Below, piece after piece: positions 42,319 to 50,124 of a DNA stretch of 64,000 bases. The notes under the pieces are model-generated. The model was not told where the DNA came from and made no database searches. It saw nothing but the letters and a program-made list of their open reading frames with translations. Source of the stretch: Marinilactibacillus sp042660675 (GTDB taxonomy: Bacteria; Bacillota; Bacilli; Lactobacillales; Carnobacteriaceae_A); contig NZ_JBHSUL010000031.1 of assembly GCF_042660675.1 (NCBI RefSeq), forward strand, positions 1 through 64,000, given 5' to 3'. Within the stretch, counting starts at the first letter, position 1; each line of letters begins with the position of its first letter. Made by a program: the position numbers and the translations under genes.

Positions 42319-42451
42319 AAAATGAAAACCGAGTACGCAAAGCCCAGGCCAAGCATACTCGGTTTTTTTTTGCGTCTTGTGGCCAGTGTTCGGTCTGGAA
42401 TTTGGAGATAAGGAATGGGGATGAGCCAAACATGAAATAGCTGGACCGCAA
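42319..42451. repeat. Cassette left end, copy 1 (133 bp, includes a terminator)
   Basis: This block starts at the AAAATGAAAACCGAG after the GH1 stop. It recurs at 47542-47673 with only about three substitutions and one indel. Its first part is a strong terminator: AAAACCGAGTA pairs with TACTCGGTTTT around a structured GC-rich loop, then nine Ts. The remainder (TGCGTCTTGTGGCCAGTG onward to CTGGACCGCAA) has no coding potential I trust. Near-identity of a non-coding block at two places suggests a mobile or recombining element. Confidence 0.9.
42325..42371 (+). terminator. Terminator of the licT-bglP-bgl operon
   Basis: The stem is AAAACCGAGTA/TACTCGGTTTT and the loop contains its own GCC/GGC pair. 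Nine Ts follow. It forms the start of cassette copy 1. A diverged relative ends the panA gene at 50886. Confidence 0.88.
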
Positions 42452-42472
42452 AATAGTAAATGATGAGACCGA

Positions 42473-42922
42473 TAGGCTCTCTCGTTTTGAAAAGTTAGAC
42501 GAGAGGGACTAACCAACCAAGATAGTCCCTCTCAGCAAGGGAAAGCGCAACGAGAGGGACTAACCAACCAAGATAGTCCCTCTCAGCAAGGGAAAGCGCA
42601 ACGAGAGGGCACTAACCGACCAAGATAGTCCCTCTCAGTAAGGAAAAGTGCAACGAGAGGGCACTAACCGACCAAGATAGTCCCTCTCAGCAAGGGAAAG
42701 TGCAACGAGAGGGACTAACAGACCAAGATAGTCCCTCTCAGTAAGGTAAAGTATAACGAGAGGGACTAAACCACCAAGATAGTCCCTCTCAGTAAGGTAA
42801 AGTATAACGAGAGGGACTAACCGACCAAGATAGTGCCTCTCAGTAAGGTAAAGTATAACGAGAGGGACTAACCGACCAAGATAGTGCCTCTCAGTAAGGT
42901 AAAGTATAACGAGAGGGACTAT
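42473..42922. repeat. Tandem array B: about eight copies of a 51-bp palindromic unit
   Basis: Units begin AGTCCCTCTCAG at 42524, 42575, 42627, 42679, 42730, 42781, 42832 and 42883, after a diverged first unit at about 42473. The period is 51 bp (52 in two units with an extra C). Each has an inverted ACGAGAGGGA arm, giving an 8-9 bp stem. Units 7 and 8 share a C-to-G change in the left arm (AGTGCCTCTC), and linker variants are shared by adjacent units, which shows local unit duplication. Stem arms are the same as in array A; loops and linkers differ. Confidence 0.92.
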
Positions 42923-42969
42923 CGGCTCAAACATAGACTGCATAAAAGGATAAGATCAAGAGTAAGTGC

Positions 42970-43016
42970 AAGGTCATCGGAAAAGAGCATCAAAAAAGGA
43001 ACGGAGACCGTTCCTA
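42970..43016. repeat. Cassette right end, copy 1, with rpiR terminator
   Basis: AAGGTCATCGGAAAA followed by an AGGAACGG/CCGTTCCT hairpin. It recurs in similar form at 47887-47934. On the minus strand the hairpin overlaps the rpiR stop codon and is followed by TTTTTT, so here it is the rpiR terminator. Confidence 0.8.
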
Positions 43017-43766
43017 CATAAAATTATCATAGTAATAACGAAACAAATACTCTGCAAGCAAATTGAGAGTGGTGAAAAAATTGTACTCTTTCAGGTTATT
43101 AGGATCTTGTTTTAGCTGAGTGGATTTATAATATAGCCGGTAAGTGGCTTCAGTAGATAGAAAGTTATTGGAAAGAGGCGTTATAGAAATAACGGGAATC
43201 CCTCGAACCTTTAGTTGAGACATGACACTTCTAACAGGTGCTCTTTCGCCACTATAAGAGAAGATGATGACTAAATCATTTGGTGTCATTTTGTCTATTA
43301 GCCAATTCATTTCTGTCAGAGAAGGTACCGGCTGGATAAACAAATCAGCCATCATAAAATTCCTTACTAAGTATTCAGAGGAGACCCGCTCGCCCCAATC
43401 AGTCCCGTAACTAAAGACACGACTAGCTTGCTTGATACTCTGACAGATTGGCTGAAGATTTGTCTGGGTCACTAAATTTGTCGTTTCTTCAATATCTTTA
43501 GTCAGCAGAAAGGTACTTGTTTCATCATGCTTTTCGTGCTCGTCAAGCTCTTCTTTCAAGAAGTATTTCAGCTCAGAGAACCCTGAAAAACCAAGCTTTT
43601 TTGCGAACCGAACAACACTTGCGGCAGACACGAAGACAGCAGAAGAGATCTCTTCAACAGACATTTTGATGATGTTACTTTTATTTGAAATGATATAGTT
43701 TGAAATGATGAAATCTGTTTTACTTAATTGACTGTAGTATGTATTGATTCGTTCTTCTAATCGCAT
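43014..43766 (-). CDS. RpiR/MurR-family regulator with SIS domain (GlvR-like)
   Basis: A 250-residue RpiR-type regulator. The helix-turn-helix domain (about 1-77) contains MSVEEISSAVFVSAASVVRF AKKLGF, and the SIS sugar-phosphate-binding domain (about 100-235) contains FSYGTDWGERVSSEYLV and DLVIIFSYSGERAPV. Members sense phosphosugars; Bacillus GlvR, regulator of the maltose PTS/GH4 operon, is of this family. ATG 43766 follows GGAGG. It is divergent from the ChbG/EIICB/GH4 operon, which it very likely controls. Its stop overlaps the cassette-borne terminator. Confidence 0.87.
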   Translation of the reverse strand: MRLEERINTYYSQLSKTDFIISNYIISNKSNIIKMSVEEISSAVFVSAASVVRFAKKLGFSGFSELKYFLKEELDEHEKHDETSTFLLTKDIEETTNLVTQTNLQPICQSIKQASRVFSYGTDWGERVSSEYLVRNFMMADLFIQPVPSLTEMNWLIDKMTPNDLVIIFSYSGERAPVRSVMSQLKVRGIPVISITPLSNNFLSTEATYRLYYKSTQLKQDPNNLKEYNFFTTLNLLAEYLFRYYYDNFM

Positions 43767-43778
43767 ATAAACCTCCGA

Positions 43779-43841
43779 TGAAATAAATTTCAAGTTATGA
43801 ATGAATATTCTTTAATTGCATATTAAAACGGTTTCATGAAA
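43779..43841. promoter_or_regulatory. Candidate RpiR operators and cre-like site in divergent region
   Basis: TGAAATAAATTTCA (43779-43792) and TTTCATGAAA (43832-43841) are inverted repeats sharing TGAAA/TTTCA halves, in the gap between rpiR and the chbG-like operon. TTAAAACGGTTTCA (43823-43836) differs from the cre consensus at one position. These fit control by RpiR and CcpA but are unproven. Confidence 0.45.
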
Positions 43842-43976
43842 TGAGTAGAATTTAATCTGAAATCATTATACACTAAATTCAAGTTAAAGAAACGGCTAAA
43901 AATAAGAGATAAGAAAGAGGTGAAGGTCCGAGTCGAAATCAGTGTATTTGTAAAATGGGTTATGAGGAGAGATAGT

Positions 43977-44741
43977 ATGGTTAAAGTTATTATAAATTCA
44001 GATGATTTTGGATATAGCAGGGGAATCAATCATGGCATTATCGATGCACATAGAGAAGGTGTACTAACTTCGACAACACTAATGACCAACACACCTGGTT
44101 TTAATCAGGCAATTGCTTTATCCAAAGAACATCCTAAGTTAGGAATTGGCGTCCATCTGACGCTCACTTTTTTGAAACCACTCAGTGGAAAAATCAACAG
44201 TCTGACAAATGATAAAGGCGATTTTCATAAATTGAGTGTCTATGAAAACCCTAATTTTCAAATTGATCTTGAAGAGTTGTATCAGGAATGGGATTTTCAA
44301 ATTAAGAAGGTTATTGATAGTGGCATTATACCCACCCATTTAGATAGTCATCATCATTTGCATACATTTGGTAGAAATCAAGAAGTGGTCATCCAGCTTG
44401 CCAATCAATACAACTTGCCTGTAAGAGGAAACTTTGAAAAGAAATCAGGAATCAAAACGACCGATTACTTTGTAGCGGATTTTGACCCGGTTGGAGCTAT
44501 GATTCAAAATAATCAAATTGAGGAAGCGGACCATTATATAGAAAGCATGATTAAAAAGATCAAGCAGTACAATACGGTTGAAATCATGTGTCATGCAGGC
44601 TATATCGATCAGTTTCTAAAAACACATACAGCATTCGACGAACCGAGAATATTTCAAACAGATTTCCTGATAGATTCTATATTCGTAGACAAAATCAAAA
44701 GCGATTCGTCAATAGAGCTAGTCACTTATAAAGAAGTGTAA
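43977..44741 (+). CDS. chbG: YdjC/ChbG-family carbohydrate deacetylase
   Basis: A 254-residue member of the YdjC/ChbG family of metal-dependent deacetylases. The metal-binding aspartates are in IINSDDFGYSRGINHG and the His cluster in THLDSHHHLHTFGRN. CHAGYID near the C-terminus is also typical. E. coli ChbG removes the acetyl group from chitobiose-6-phosphate before GH4 cleavage. Here the gene leads an operon with an EIICB permease and a GH4 glucosidase, the same logic. ATG 43977 follows GAGGAGA; the longer frame from 43920 is rejected. The substrate is likely an N-acetylated disaccharide phosphate (inference). Confidence 0.87.
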   Translation: MVKVIINSDDFGYSRGINHGIIDAHREGVLTSTTLMTNTPGFNQAIALSKEHPKLGIGVHLTLTFLKPLSGKINSLTNDKGDFHKLSVYENPNFQIDLEELYQEWDFQIKKVIDSGIIPTHLDSHHHLHTFGRNQEVVIQLANQYNLPVRGNFEKKSGIKTTDYFVADFDPVGAMIQNNQIEEADHYIESMIKKIKQYNTVEIMCHAGYIDQFLKTHTAFDEPRIFQTDFLIDSIFVDKIKSDSSIELVTYKEV

Positions 44742-44753
44742 GGGGGAGAAACA

Positions 44754-46169
44754 ATGAATAACTTGAAAAACGGAATACAAAAACTCGGAAGGTCCATGCT
44801 CATACCTGTATCTGCGATGCCGTTAGCAGGGATACTTCTGAGAATTGCTTCGGATGACTTTTTAAATCTACCGGTTTTAACAGCTGCCGGAAATGCGGTT
44901 TTCGGTAACCTAGATATCTTATTCGCTATCGGGGTCGTCTTCGGATTCGCTAAAGCAAAAGATAAGGGGATGCCGGCACTAACAGCGGTTTTGTCTATTC
45001 TAACACTACGACAAGGATTAATGATTATGAATCCTGAAATCGATATGGGGATATTCGGAGGGATTATTGCCGGGGGATTAGCAAGTTGGACTTATAACCG
45101 CTTCAAAGACCAACAATTACCACAGATCTTCGCTTTCTTTGCAGGAGAACGGTTCCCACTCACAATGGTCATGATTTTCACTATTGCGGTAGCTGTTGTT
45201 TTTGGATTCATCTGGCCGCCCGTACAAAACGCTTTAGATACATTCGCACAAAGTTGGGTTGGCATGGGGGCATTTGGTGTAGGTCTATTCATGTTCTTGA
45301 ATCGACTACTCATTCCACTTGGATTGCACCACGTTATCAACTCCTACGTCTATTTTGATTTAGGTAGCTTCACAACAGCGAACGGAGAAGTCGTACAAGG
45401 AGAGATTCCAAGATTTCTGAATGGAGATCCATCAGCTGGTTTATTCCTGGCGGGATTTTTTGTGGTTATGATGTTTGGTGTACCTGCAATCTGTTTGGCG
45501 ATTTATAGAGCATCCAGAAAAGAAAACAAAGAGCGCGTCAAAGGTATTATGGGTAGTGGCGCAGCTACAGCGTTTATAACCAATATCACAGAGCCCGTTG
45601 AATTTACCTTTATGTTCGTTGCACCAGTTTTATACCTGATCCACTCTGTGTTTGCTGGAATAGCCGGAATGGTAACCTACATGTTGGATATCCGTCTAGG
45701 TTTTTCGTTTGGAGCATCTCTAATCGATTATGTACTCAACTTCTCAATCGGTCGCAATGCCATATTAATCATACCGGTCGGGCTCGTATTCTTCGCACTG
45801 TATTACTTTACATTCTATTTTGTAATTACAAAATTCAAGCTGAAAACACTTGGTAGAGAAGACGAAAAAGTCTTTACAGAAAATACGACCGAAGAAGAAA
45901 AAGACCTCGGACTCAGCACCAGCAACTATAGCTATCTCGCTAAAAAACTAGTCGACTCTTTAGGTGGAACCGCTAATATCGAAGATGCTTATAATTGTAT
46001 CACGCGCTTAAGAGTCACAGTTGTTGACTCAACGCTGGTAGATGAAGAACGTATCAGACAAACCGGTGTCAGTGGAATCGTCAAGCCGTCCGATACGAAT
46101 TACCAAATCATTATCGGTCCTGAAGTAACGAACGTCATGAACGAAGTCAACAAAATCATGGAAGCTTAA
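44754..46169 (+). CDS. PTS EIICB permease, glucose/alpha-glucoside (GlvC/MalX/NagE) superfamily
   Basis: A 471-residue PTS protein with N-terminal EIIC (about 1-375, ten TM helices; QKLGRSMLIPVSAMPLAGIL is the family start and GLHHVINSYVYFDLG the substrate-loop signature). The C-terminal EIIB (about 395-471) has its phosphocysteine in DAYNCITRLRVTV. There is no EIIA domain, so an external EIIA is required. AGGGGGAG precedes the ATG, 12 bases after chbG. It groups with glucose-, N-acetylglucosamine- or maltose-type permeases, not the lactose family used in the E. coli chb system. The imported sugar is uncertain. Confidence 0.88.
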   Translation: MNNLKNGIQKLGRSMLIPVSAMPLAGILLRIASDDFLNLPVLTAAGNAVFGNLDILFAIGVVFGFAKAKDKGMPALTAVLSILTLRQGLMIMNPEIDMGIFGGIIAGGLASWTYNRFKDQQLPQIFAFFAGERFPLTMVMIFTIAVAVVFGFIWPPVQNALDTFAQSWVGMGAFGVGLFMFLNRLLIPLGLHHVINSYVYFDLGSFTTANGEVVQGEIPRFLNGDPSAGLFLAGFFVVMMFGVPAICLAIYRASRKENKERVKGIMGSGAATAFITNITEPVEFTFMFVAPVLYLIHSVFAGIAGMVTYMLDIRLGFSFGASLIDYVLNFSIGRNAILIIPVGLVFFALYYFTFYFVITKFKLKTLGREDEKVFTENTTEEEKDLGLSTSNYSYLAKKLVDSLGGTANIEDAYNCITRLRVTVVDSTLVDEERIRQTGVSGIVKPSDTNYQIIIGPEVTNVMNEVNKIMEA

Positions 46170-46194
46170 AACTGAATCAAAGAAGGAGAGTATC

Positions 46195-47517
46195 ATGAAA
46201 AAATTAAACATCGTAATTGCAGGAGGCGGAAGTACGTATACGCCAGGAATCACATCGGCTATACTATCACATATCGAACGGTTCCCAATGGCAGAAATCA
46301 GATTATATGATAATGATTCTAAGAGAAATGAAGATATGGGTCTAATCATCAATCAATTACTGATCGAACAGAATCAGACCGATATTGAGTTAATCACAAC
46401 GGAGAATCCAGAAGAAGCTTTCTCAGGAGCTGATTTCATCTTTTCACAAATTCGAGTCGGTGGACTTAAGATGCGTGAACAGGACGAGAAAATTCCATTA
46501 AAATATGGATTAGTAGGCCAAGAAACCTGTGGATTAGGTGGATTTGCCTATGGCCTAAGATCCATCAAAGGCATTTTAGAACTCGTAGGATATATCCAAG
46601 AATATGCGCCAGACGCATGGGTGCTGAACTACACAAATCCTGAGACGCTTGTAGGAGAAGCAATTCGAAGAGTGTATCCGGGTATTAGAATGATCAATGT
46701 CTGTGATATGACGATTTCAATCGAAGAAACAATCGCTGAAAATTATGATTATGATAGAAAAAACTGGGTTCCAACTTATTTCGGACTCAATCATTATGGT
46801 TGGTATACAGAAATTTACGATAAGTCTTTAGGTCGCGATGTTATGCCGGAAATTATCGAAAAAATGCGCGCCAAATCAATGAATGTTGCGGAGTTTAACG
46901 AAGGGGACCAAACTTGGGCAGAAGCCTTTAAAATGATGTCAACCATGGTTGAATACTTCCCGGACTATCTTCCTAACAATTATCTAGAATACTACTTGTT
47001 CCCAGACGTAGTTGTTGAAAAATCAGACCCATCCTACACACGTGCGAACATGGTTATGGAAGGTAGAGAAAAGAACACGCGAGAAATGGCACGAAAAATT
47101 CGTGATGGTGAAACGGAAAACGTTTTGAACTTCAACTTTGGAGAACACGGAAACTACATTGTAGATATTGCGACTTCTTTGCTGAATGACGAGCATAGAC
47201 GCTTTATGGTGATCACACCTAATAGAGGTTCCATCCCAAACTTGAGACAAGATGCAGTCGTTGAAGTGCCTGCTTATATTGGGGCAACTGGGATAGAACC
47301 GATTGCGCTAGATCCCATCATTGATTTTCATAAAGGTCTGATGGAAGCGCAAGTTGCTGCTGAGAAGTTGCTAGTAGATGCTTATTTTGAAGGTTCTTAC
47401 CAGAAAGCACTACAAGCATTCACACTTAATCAGTCAGTTAATTCTGCTTATTTAGCAAAACAAGTATTAGACGAGATGATTGAAGCGAATAAAGGATACT
47501 GGCCAGAATTAAATTAA
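46195..47517 (+). CDS. GH4 6-phospho-glucosidase (GlvA/MalH-like)
   Basis: A 440-residue family 4 glycosidase that uses NAD+ and Mn2+. The nucleotide-binding motif is IVIAGGGSTYTPG at the N-terminus. The metal-ligand Cys and His lie in INVCDMTISIEE and FGLNHYGWYTEIY, with NYTNPETLVGEA also in the active site. It is closest in pattern to the GlvA maltose-6'-phosphate hydrolases (VGQETCGLGGFAYGLRSI matches closely). ChbF-like enzymes that cleave deacetylated chitobiose phosphate are also GH4, so the linkage (alpha or beta) should be tested. AAGGAGAG precedes the ATG. It is the last gene of the operon. Confidence 0.9.
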   Translation: MKKLNIVIAGGGSTYTPGITSAILSHIERFPMAEIRLYDNDSKRNEDMGLIINQLLIEQNQTDIELITTENPEEAFSGADFIFSQIRVGGLKMREQDEKIPLKYGLVGQETCGLGGFAYGLRSIKGILELVGYIQEYAPDAWVLNYTNPETLVGEAIRRVYPGIRMINVCDMTISIEETIAENYDYDRKNWVPTYFGLNHYGWYTEIYDKSLGRDVMPEIIEKMRAKSMNVAEFNEGDQTWAEAFKMMSTMVEYFPDYLPNNYLEYYLFPDVVVEKSDPSYTRANMVMEGREKNTREMARKIRDGETENVLNFNFGEHGNYIVDIATSLLNDEHRRFMVITPNRGSIPNLRQDAVVEVPAYIGATGIEPIALDPIIDFHKGLMEAQVAAEKLLVDAYFEGSYQKALQAFTLNQSVNSAYLAKQVLDEMIEANKGYWPELN

Positions 47518-47541
47518 CTCAAAAAGCACGATCCGTTAGTC

Positions 47542-47673
47542 AAAATGAAAACCGAGTACGCAAAGCCCAGGCCAAGCATACTCGGTTTTTTTTGCGTCTT
47601 GTGGCCAGTGTTCGGTCTGGAAGTTGGAGATAAGGAATGGGGATGAGCCAAGCATGAAGTAGCTGGACCGCAA
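47542..47673. repeat. Cassette left end, copy 2 (includes a terminator)
   Basis: This is the second copy of the 133-bp block at 42319-42451, about 97 percent identical by eye (substitutions in AAGTTGG, AAGCATG and GAAGTAG, one fewer T in the T-run). It supplies the GH4 operon terminator (AAAACCGAGTA/TACTCGGTTTT). Immediately after CTGGACCGCAA the sequence differs completely from copy 1. Confidence 0.9.
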
Positions 47674-47682
47674 TCTAAGACT

Positions 47683-47886
47683 ATTGTTGTAACTCAAGAA
47701 GGTGAAACCCGCGAGTCGAGAGAATGAACGCTCTATTGTTGTAACTTAAGTAGGTGAAACCACTGAGTTACAAGAATAAACCCAATATTGTTGTAACTCA
47801 AGAAGACGAAACCACCGAGCCCCAACAATAACGCCCATATTGTTGAGACTCAAAAATATAAAACCACTGAGTCACATGAATAACCA
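47683..47886. repeat. Tandem array C: four copies of a 52-bp unit
   Basis: Four diverged units begin ATTGTTGTAACTCAAG or close variants (the fourth reads ATTGTTGAGACTCAA), about every 52 bp. Within each unit ACTCA is followed about 20 bases later by an inverted TGAGT or GAGT-type arm, so each can form a hairpin. Sequence is unrelated to arrays A and B, although it occupies the same place between the same cassette ends as array B. Confidence 0.8.
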
Positions 47887-47934
47887 AAGGTCATCGGAAA
47901 AAGGCATTGAAATTAGGAACGGCTAGCGTTCCTT
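47887..47934. repeat. Cassette right end, copy 2
   Basis: AAGGTCATCGGAAAA and a downstream AGGAACG/CGTTCCT hairpin match 42970-43016 with several differences. The T-run seen on the minus strand of copy 1 is not kept, so it is probably not a terminator here. Confidence 0.75.
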
Positions 47935-48052
47935 GCCGCCTTGGGCTTAGCGAAATTAATGGAAAATCATAAGACGGTTGACCAGAAACAGAAAAATCTC
48001 TAAGCTGAAAATATACATAGAAATTAAGAGACAGAAATGGAGTACGAGTGAA

Positions 48053-49363
48053 GTGAAGGAAAAAGAAAATCAGCCAGCATGGACGTGCGCTAGTGGAAAA
48101 ATCATCGGTTGGACCGATCGCAAGAAAGGCGTACTCCATGCAAGCGGCATCCCTTATGCCCATGCCAAAAGGTTCAGCAAGCCACTCCCTATAAAACGCT
48201 CAGAAAAAACCATTCAAGCGACAAGCTGGGCACCCGCTAGTCCGCAGTCAGATGACCCTTTTACCGAGCAATTTATTAGCGAACTGCCTCGAAAACTGAC
48301 GACTAGTGAGCACTGCCAAAATTTATCCATTACGATGCCAATAGGGACTCAACCGACCGATCATTTACCTGTAATGGTGTGGATCCATGGCGGTTCGTAT
48401 CTAAACGGCGCCGGCGACCATCCAATTTATGATCCCGCCATACTGGTCAAAGAACAGCAAGTCATCGTTGTGACTGTCACCTACCGACTTGGCCTTCTCG
48501 GATATCTCGAACCTGCAAATCTAGGACTACTGGACCAGATTGAAGCCCTGAAATGGATTAAAATGTCGATTCAGGCATTTGGTGGAGACCCAGAAAACAT
48601 TACGGTTTTTGGAGAGTCAGCAGGTGGGGATGCAGTGGCTCATTTAATGATTGCTGAAGGCACAGAAGGCTTGTTCAATCGCGCCATTATCCAGAGCGCC
48701 CCTTTCGGTCTTCTGCAAAATCGAAAGGAGATGAGGAAGGCGATGCGAGAAGCTGTAAAGACGCTTTCGGATGACGCGGATATGGATACGATTCTAGAAA
48801 AACAAAGGGAGGTACTCGAAAAGGCCAAATCATTTGGACTGAAATCGTCGATGGCTTTTGGTGTGCAGTATGGTAAGTATCCATTACCTGATGAAGCAGA
48901 AACTTTAAAAGCTTGGCAGAAAGCAGCGCAGCGAATCGATGTCCTGATTGGATCAAATAGTCGAGAGATTACCTCGTTCATTCCATTAATCAAAAGCTAT
49001 CAGAAGCTGCTCGCGATACCTTTGATCAAAGAATCCTTGATTAGAATCCTTACGCATAAAATTTACCGAATGGGTGTAAAGCAATTTGCCAAAAGGCATG
49101 CAGAGAGTGGGGGAAGAGTCTACCAATACAAAGTCAGCTGGGGGGCACCAGGAAACAAATTCAAAGGCGGTCACGCTTCAGAAATTCCCTTTCTATTTGA
49201 AGACCGAACTATCTGGGAACATGGACCGTTACTTGAAGGAACCGACTGGGCAACCTTTCATGATCAAGGAAAACAACTGAGAGAAATCTGGGGGAACTTC
49301 GCACGTGACGGTGAAGTGAAAACGCAAAAGATTGAAAACTTAATTCAGATTGAACAGCTGTAA
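48053..49363 (+). CDS. Type-B carboxylesterase (PnbA-like)
   Basis: A 436-residue alpha/beta hydrolase of the carboxylesterase type-B family. The oxyanion loop is VMVWIHGGSYLNGAG and the nucleophile Ser is in ITVFGESAGGDAVAHL, with GLLDQIEALKWI between them as usual. The family's SEDCLYLN motif is altered to SEHCQNLSI. A catalytic His is probably in FKGGHASEIPFLF. No signal peptide, so cytosolic. GTG 48053 (GAGTGAA upstream) is my preferred start; a TTG at 47978 would add an unlikely basic extension. The ribosome binding site is weak. Base composition is richer in GC than the neighbours, which suggests transfer. Confidence 0.82.
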   Translation: MKEKENQPAWTCASGKIIGWTDRKKGVLHASGIPYAHAKRFSKPLPIKRSEKTIQATSWAPASPQSDDPFTEQFISELPRKLTTSEHCQNLSITMPIGTQPTDHLPVMVWIHGGSYLNGAGDHPIYDPAILVKEQQVIVVTVTYRLGLLGYLEPANLGLLDQIEALKWIKMSIQAFGGDPENITVFGESAGGDAVAHLMIAEGTEGLFNRAIIQSAPFGLLQNRKEMRKAMREAVKTLSDDADMDTILEKQREVLEKAKSFGLKSSMAFGVQYGKYPLPDEAETLKAWQKAAQRIDVLIGSNSREITSFIPLIKSYQKLLAIPLIKESLIRILTHKIYRMGVKQFAKRHAESGGRVYQYKVSWGAPGNKFKGGHASEIPFLFEDRTIWEHGPLLEGTDWATFHDQGKQLREIWGNFARDGEVKTQKIENLIQIEQL

Positions 49364-49383
49364 AAGAATGATAAAATCCATAG

Positions 49384-49423
49384 AAAAACCCACGATTTTA
49401 CTTTTTTATAGTAAAATCGCGGG
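49384..49423 (-). terminator. Terminator, minus strand (of the decayed EIIA gene)
   Basis: CCCACGATTTTACT pairs with AGTAAAATCGCGGG (one mismatch). The T-run is on the minus strand (As at 49384-49388), which shows that the EIIA fragment was once expressed leftward. The carboxylesterase may also use the stem. Confidence 0.75.
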
Positions 49424-49445
49424 CTTGGAGATATCAAATTATAAA

Positions 49446-49649
49446 TTAAATAATGATTTTAATTAAACGATCACCAGTGTTGACTTCTGCATTTGATAAA
49501 TTCAAAATATCACCATAGTCTGCAGTATTAATCACGACAATTGGAGTGACCGTATCAAAACCTTTGCTAGAAACAAAATCCAAATCTACAGTTAAAAGTG
49601 GATCACCGACAGAAACTTTTTGGTTCTGTTCAACTTTGTAGTCATATTT
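49446..49649 (-). pseudogene. PTS EIIA (glucose/beta-glucoside type), C-terminal fragment
   Basis: About 67 codons on the minus strand read KVSVGDPLLTVDLDFVSSKG, TPIVVINTADYGDIL and NTGDRLIKIII, then stop. This matches the last third of glucose-family EIIA domains (KKGQ-L--FDLDFI...TPVVITN). The phosphohistidine region and everything upstream are missing; the homology stops near 49649, where a different gene fragment begins on the other strand. It is therefore a truncated remnant, possibly once the EIIA for a neighbouring EIICB. Confidence 0.75.
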
Positions 49650-50124
49650 TAAACATTGAGACTATTGATATTGAATATGAATTTGACTACAAAGATTTCG
49701 ACGTTAGAACGAGAATTAAGCAGAAGGATTCGATAGTCAACAAGTTGATTCACTATGGAAAGAAGACTAGTAAAGAGGGTACAGGTGTTATACCTATTTA
49801 TAAGTGTATGAATGATATCTTTGGTATTAGAATCATATTTGAAAATATCAATCATGATGAAGCTTTCTTTAATGAGTGTATTACACGATTGTGTAAGCAA
49901 TACAATCTAAGAAAAGTTAAAAAATATAAGATGAATACATTGCAACACATCTTTACTTTAAAAACGAAAAAAATATATATTTTCCTTAGGAACTCCAGAT
50001 TTGGTCTAAAGAAGACAGTGTAAGTAATGAGGAATCCCACAAAAGGCATAAAGTTAAAAGGGAGTACACAAAATGGCCAGATGTGTATAAAAACGACAGT
50101 AACCCTGAAAGGAGAGAAATATAG
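49650..50124 (+). pseudogene. Broken RelA/SpoT-domain (toxSAS-type toxin) gene
   Basis: The 5' end is missing. From about 49650 the frame reads TRIKQKDSIVNKLIHYGKK and CMNDIFGIRIIFENI, the core of a RelA/SpoT nucleotidyltransferase domain. Near 49932 a frameshift moves the homology to another frame (YIATHLYFKNEKNIYFP), where a TAG at 49987-49989 replaces the expected Trp of WELQIW. The frame then continues (ELQIWSKEDSVSNEESHKRH) to a TAG at 50122-50124. That stop overlaps the GTG of the Panacea-domain gene by one base. Toxic small alarmone synthetases are known partners of Panacea antitoxins. The gene is inactive by three independent lesions. Confidence 0.75.

Noticed and set aside
42635..42943. 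Minus-strand open frame coding a 17-residue repeat (VPLVILYLTERHYLGR-like)
   Set aside because: The 51-bp repeat is a multiple of three, so any frame without a stop in one unit stays open through the array. There is no start signal, and the neighbouring units with 52 bp would break it.
48640..48993. Minus-strand 117-codon open frame inside the carboxylesterase gene
   Set aside because: It overlaps the catalytic Ser region of a well-supported hydrolase and has no start signal or motif.
49598..50023. Intact 141-residue RelA/SpoT-like gene
   Set aside because: Its first 18 codons are antisense to the EIIA remnant, and the domain homology switches frame near 49932 and is then stopped by TAG at 49987. 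The apparent gene is a chimera of debris.
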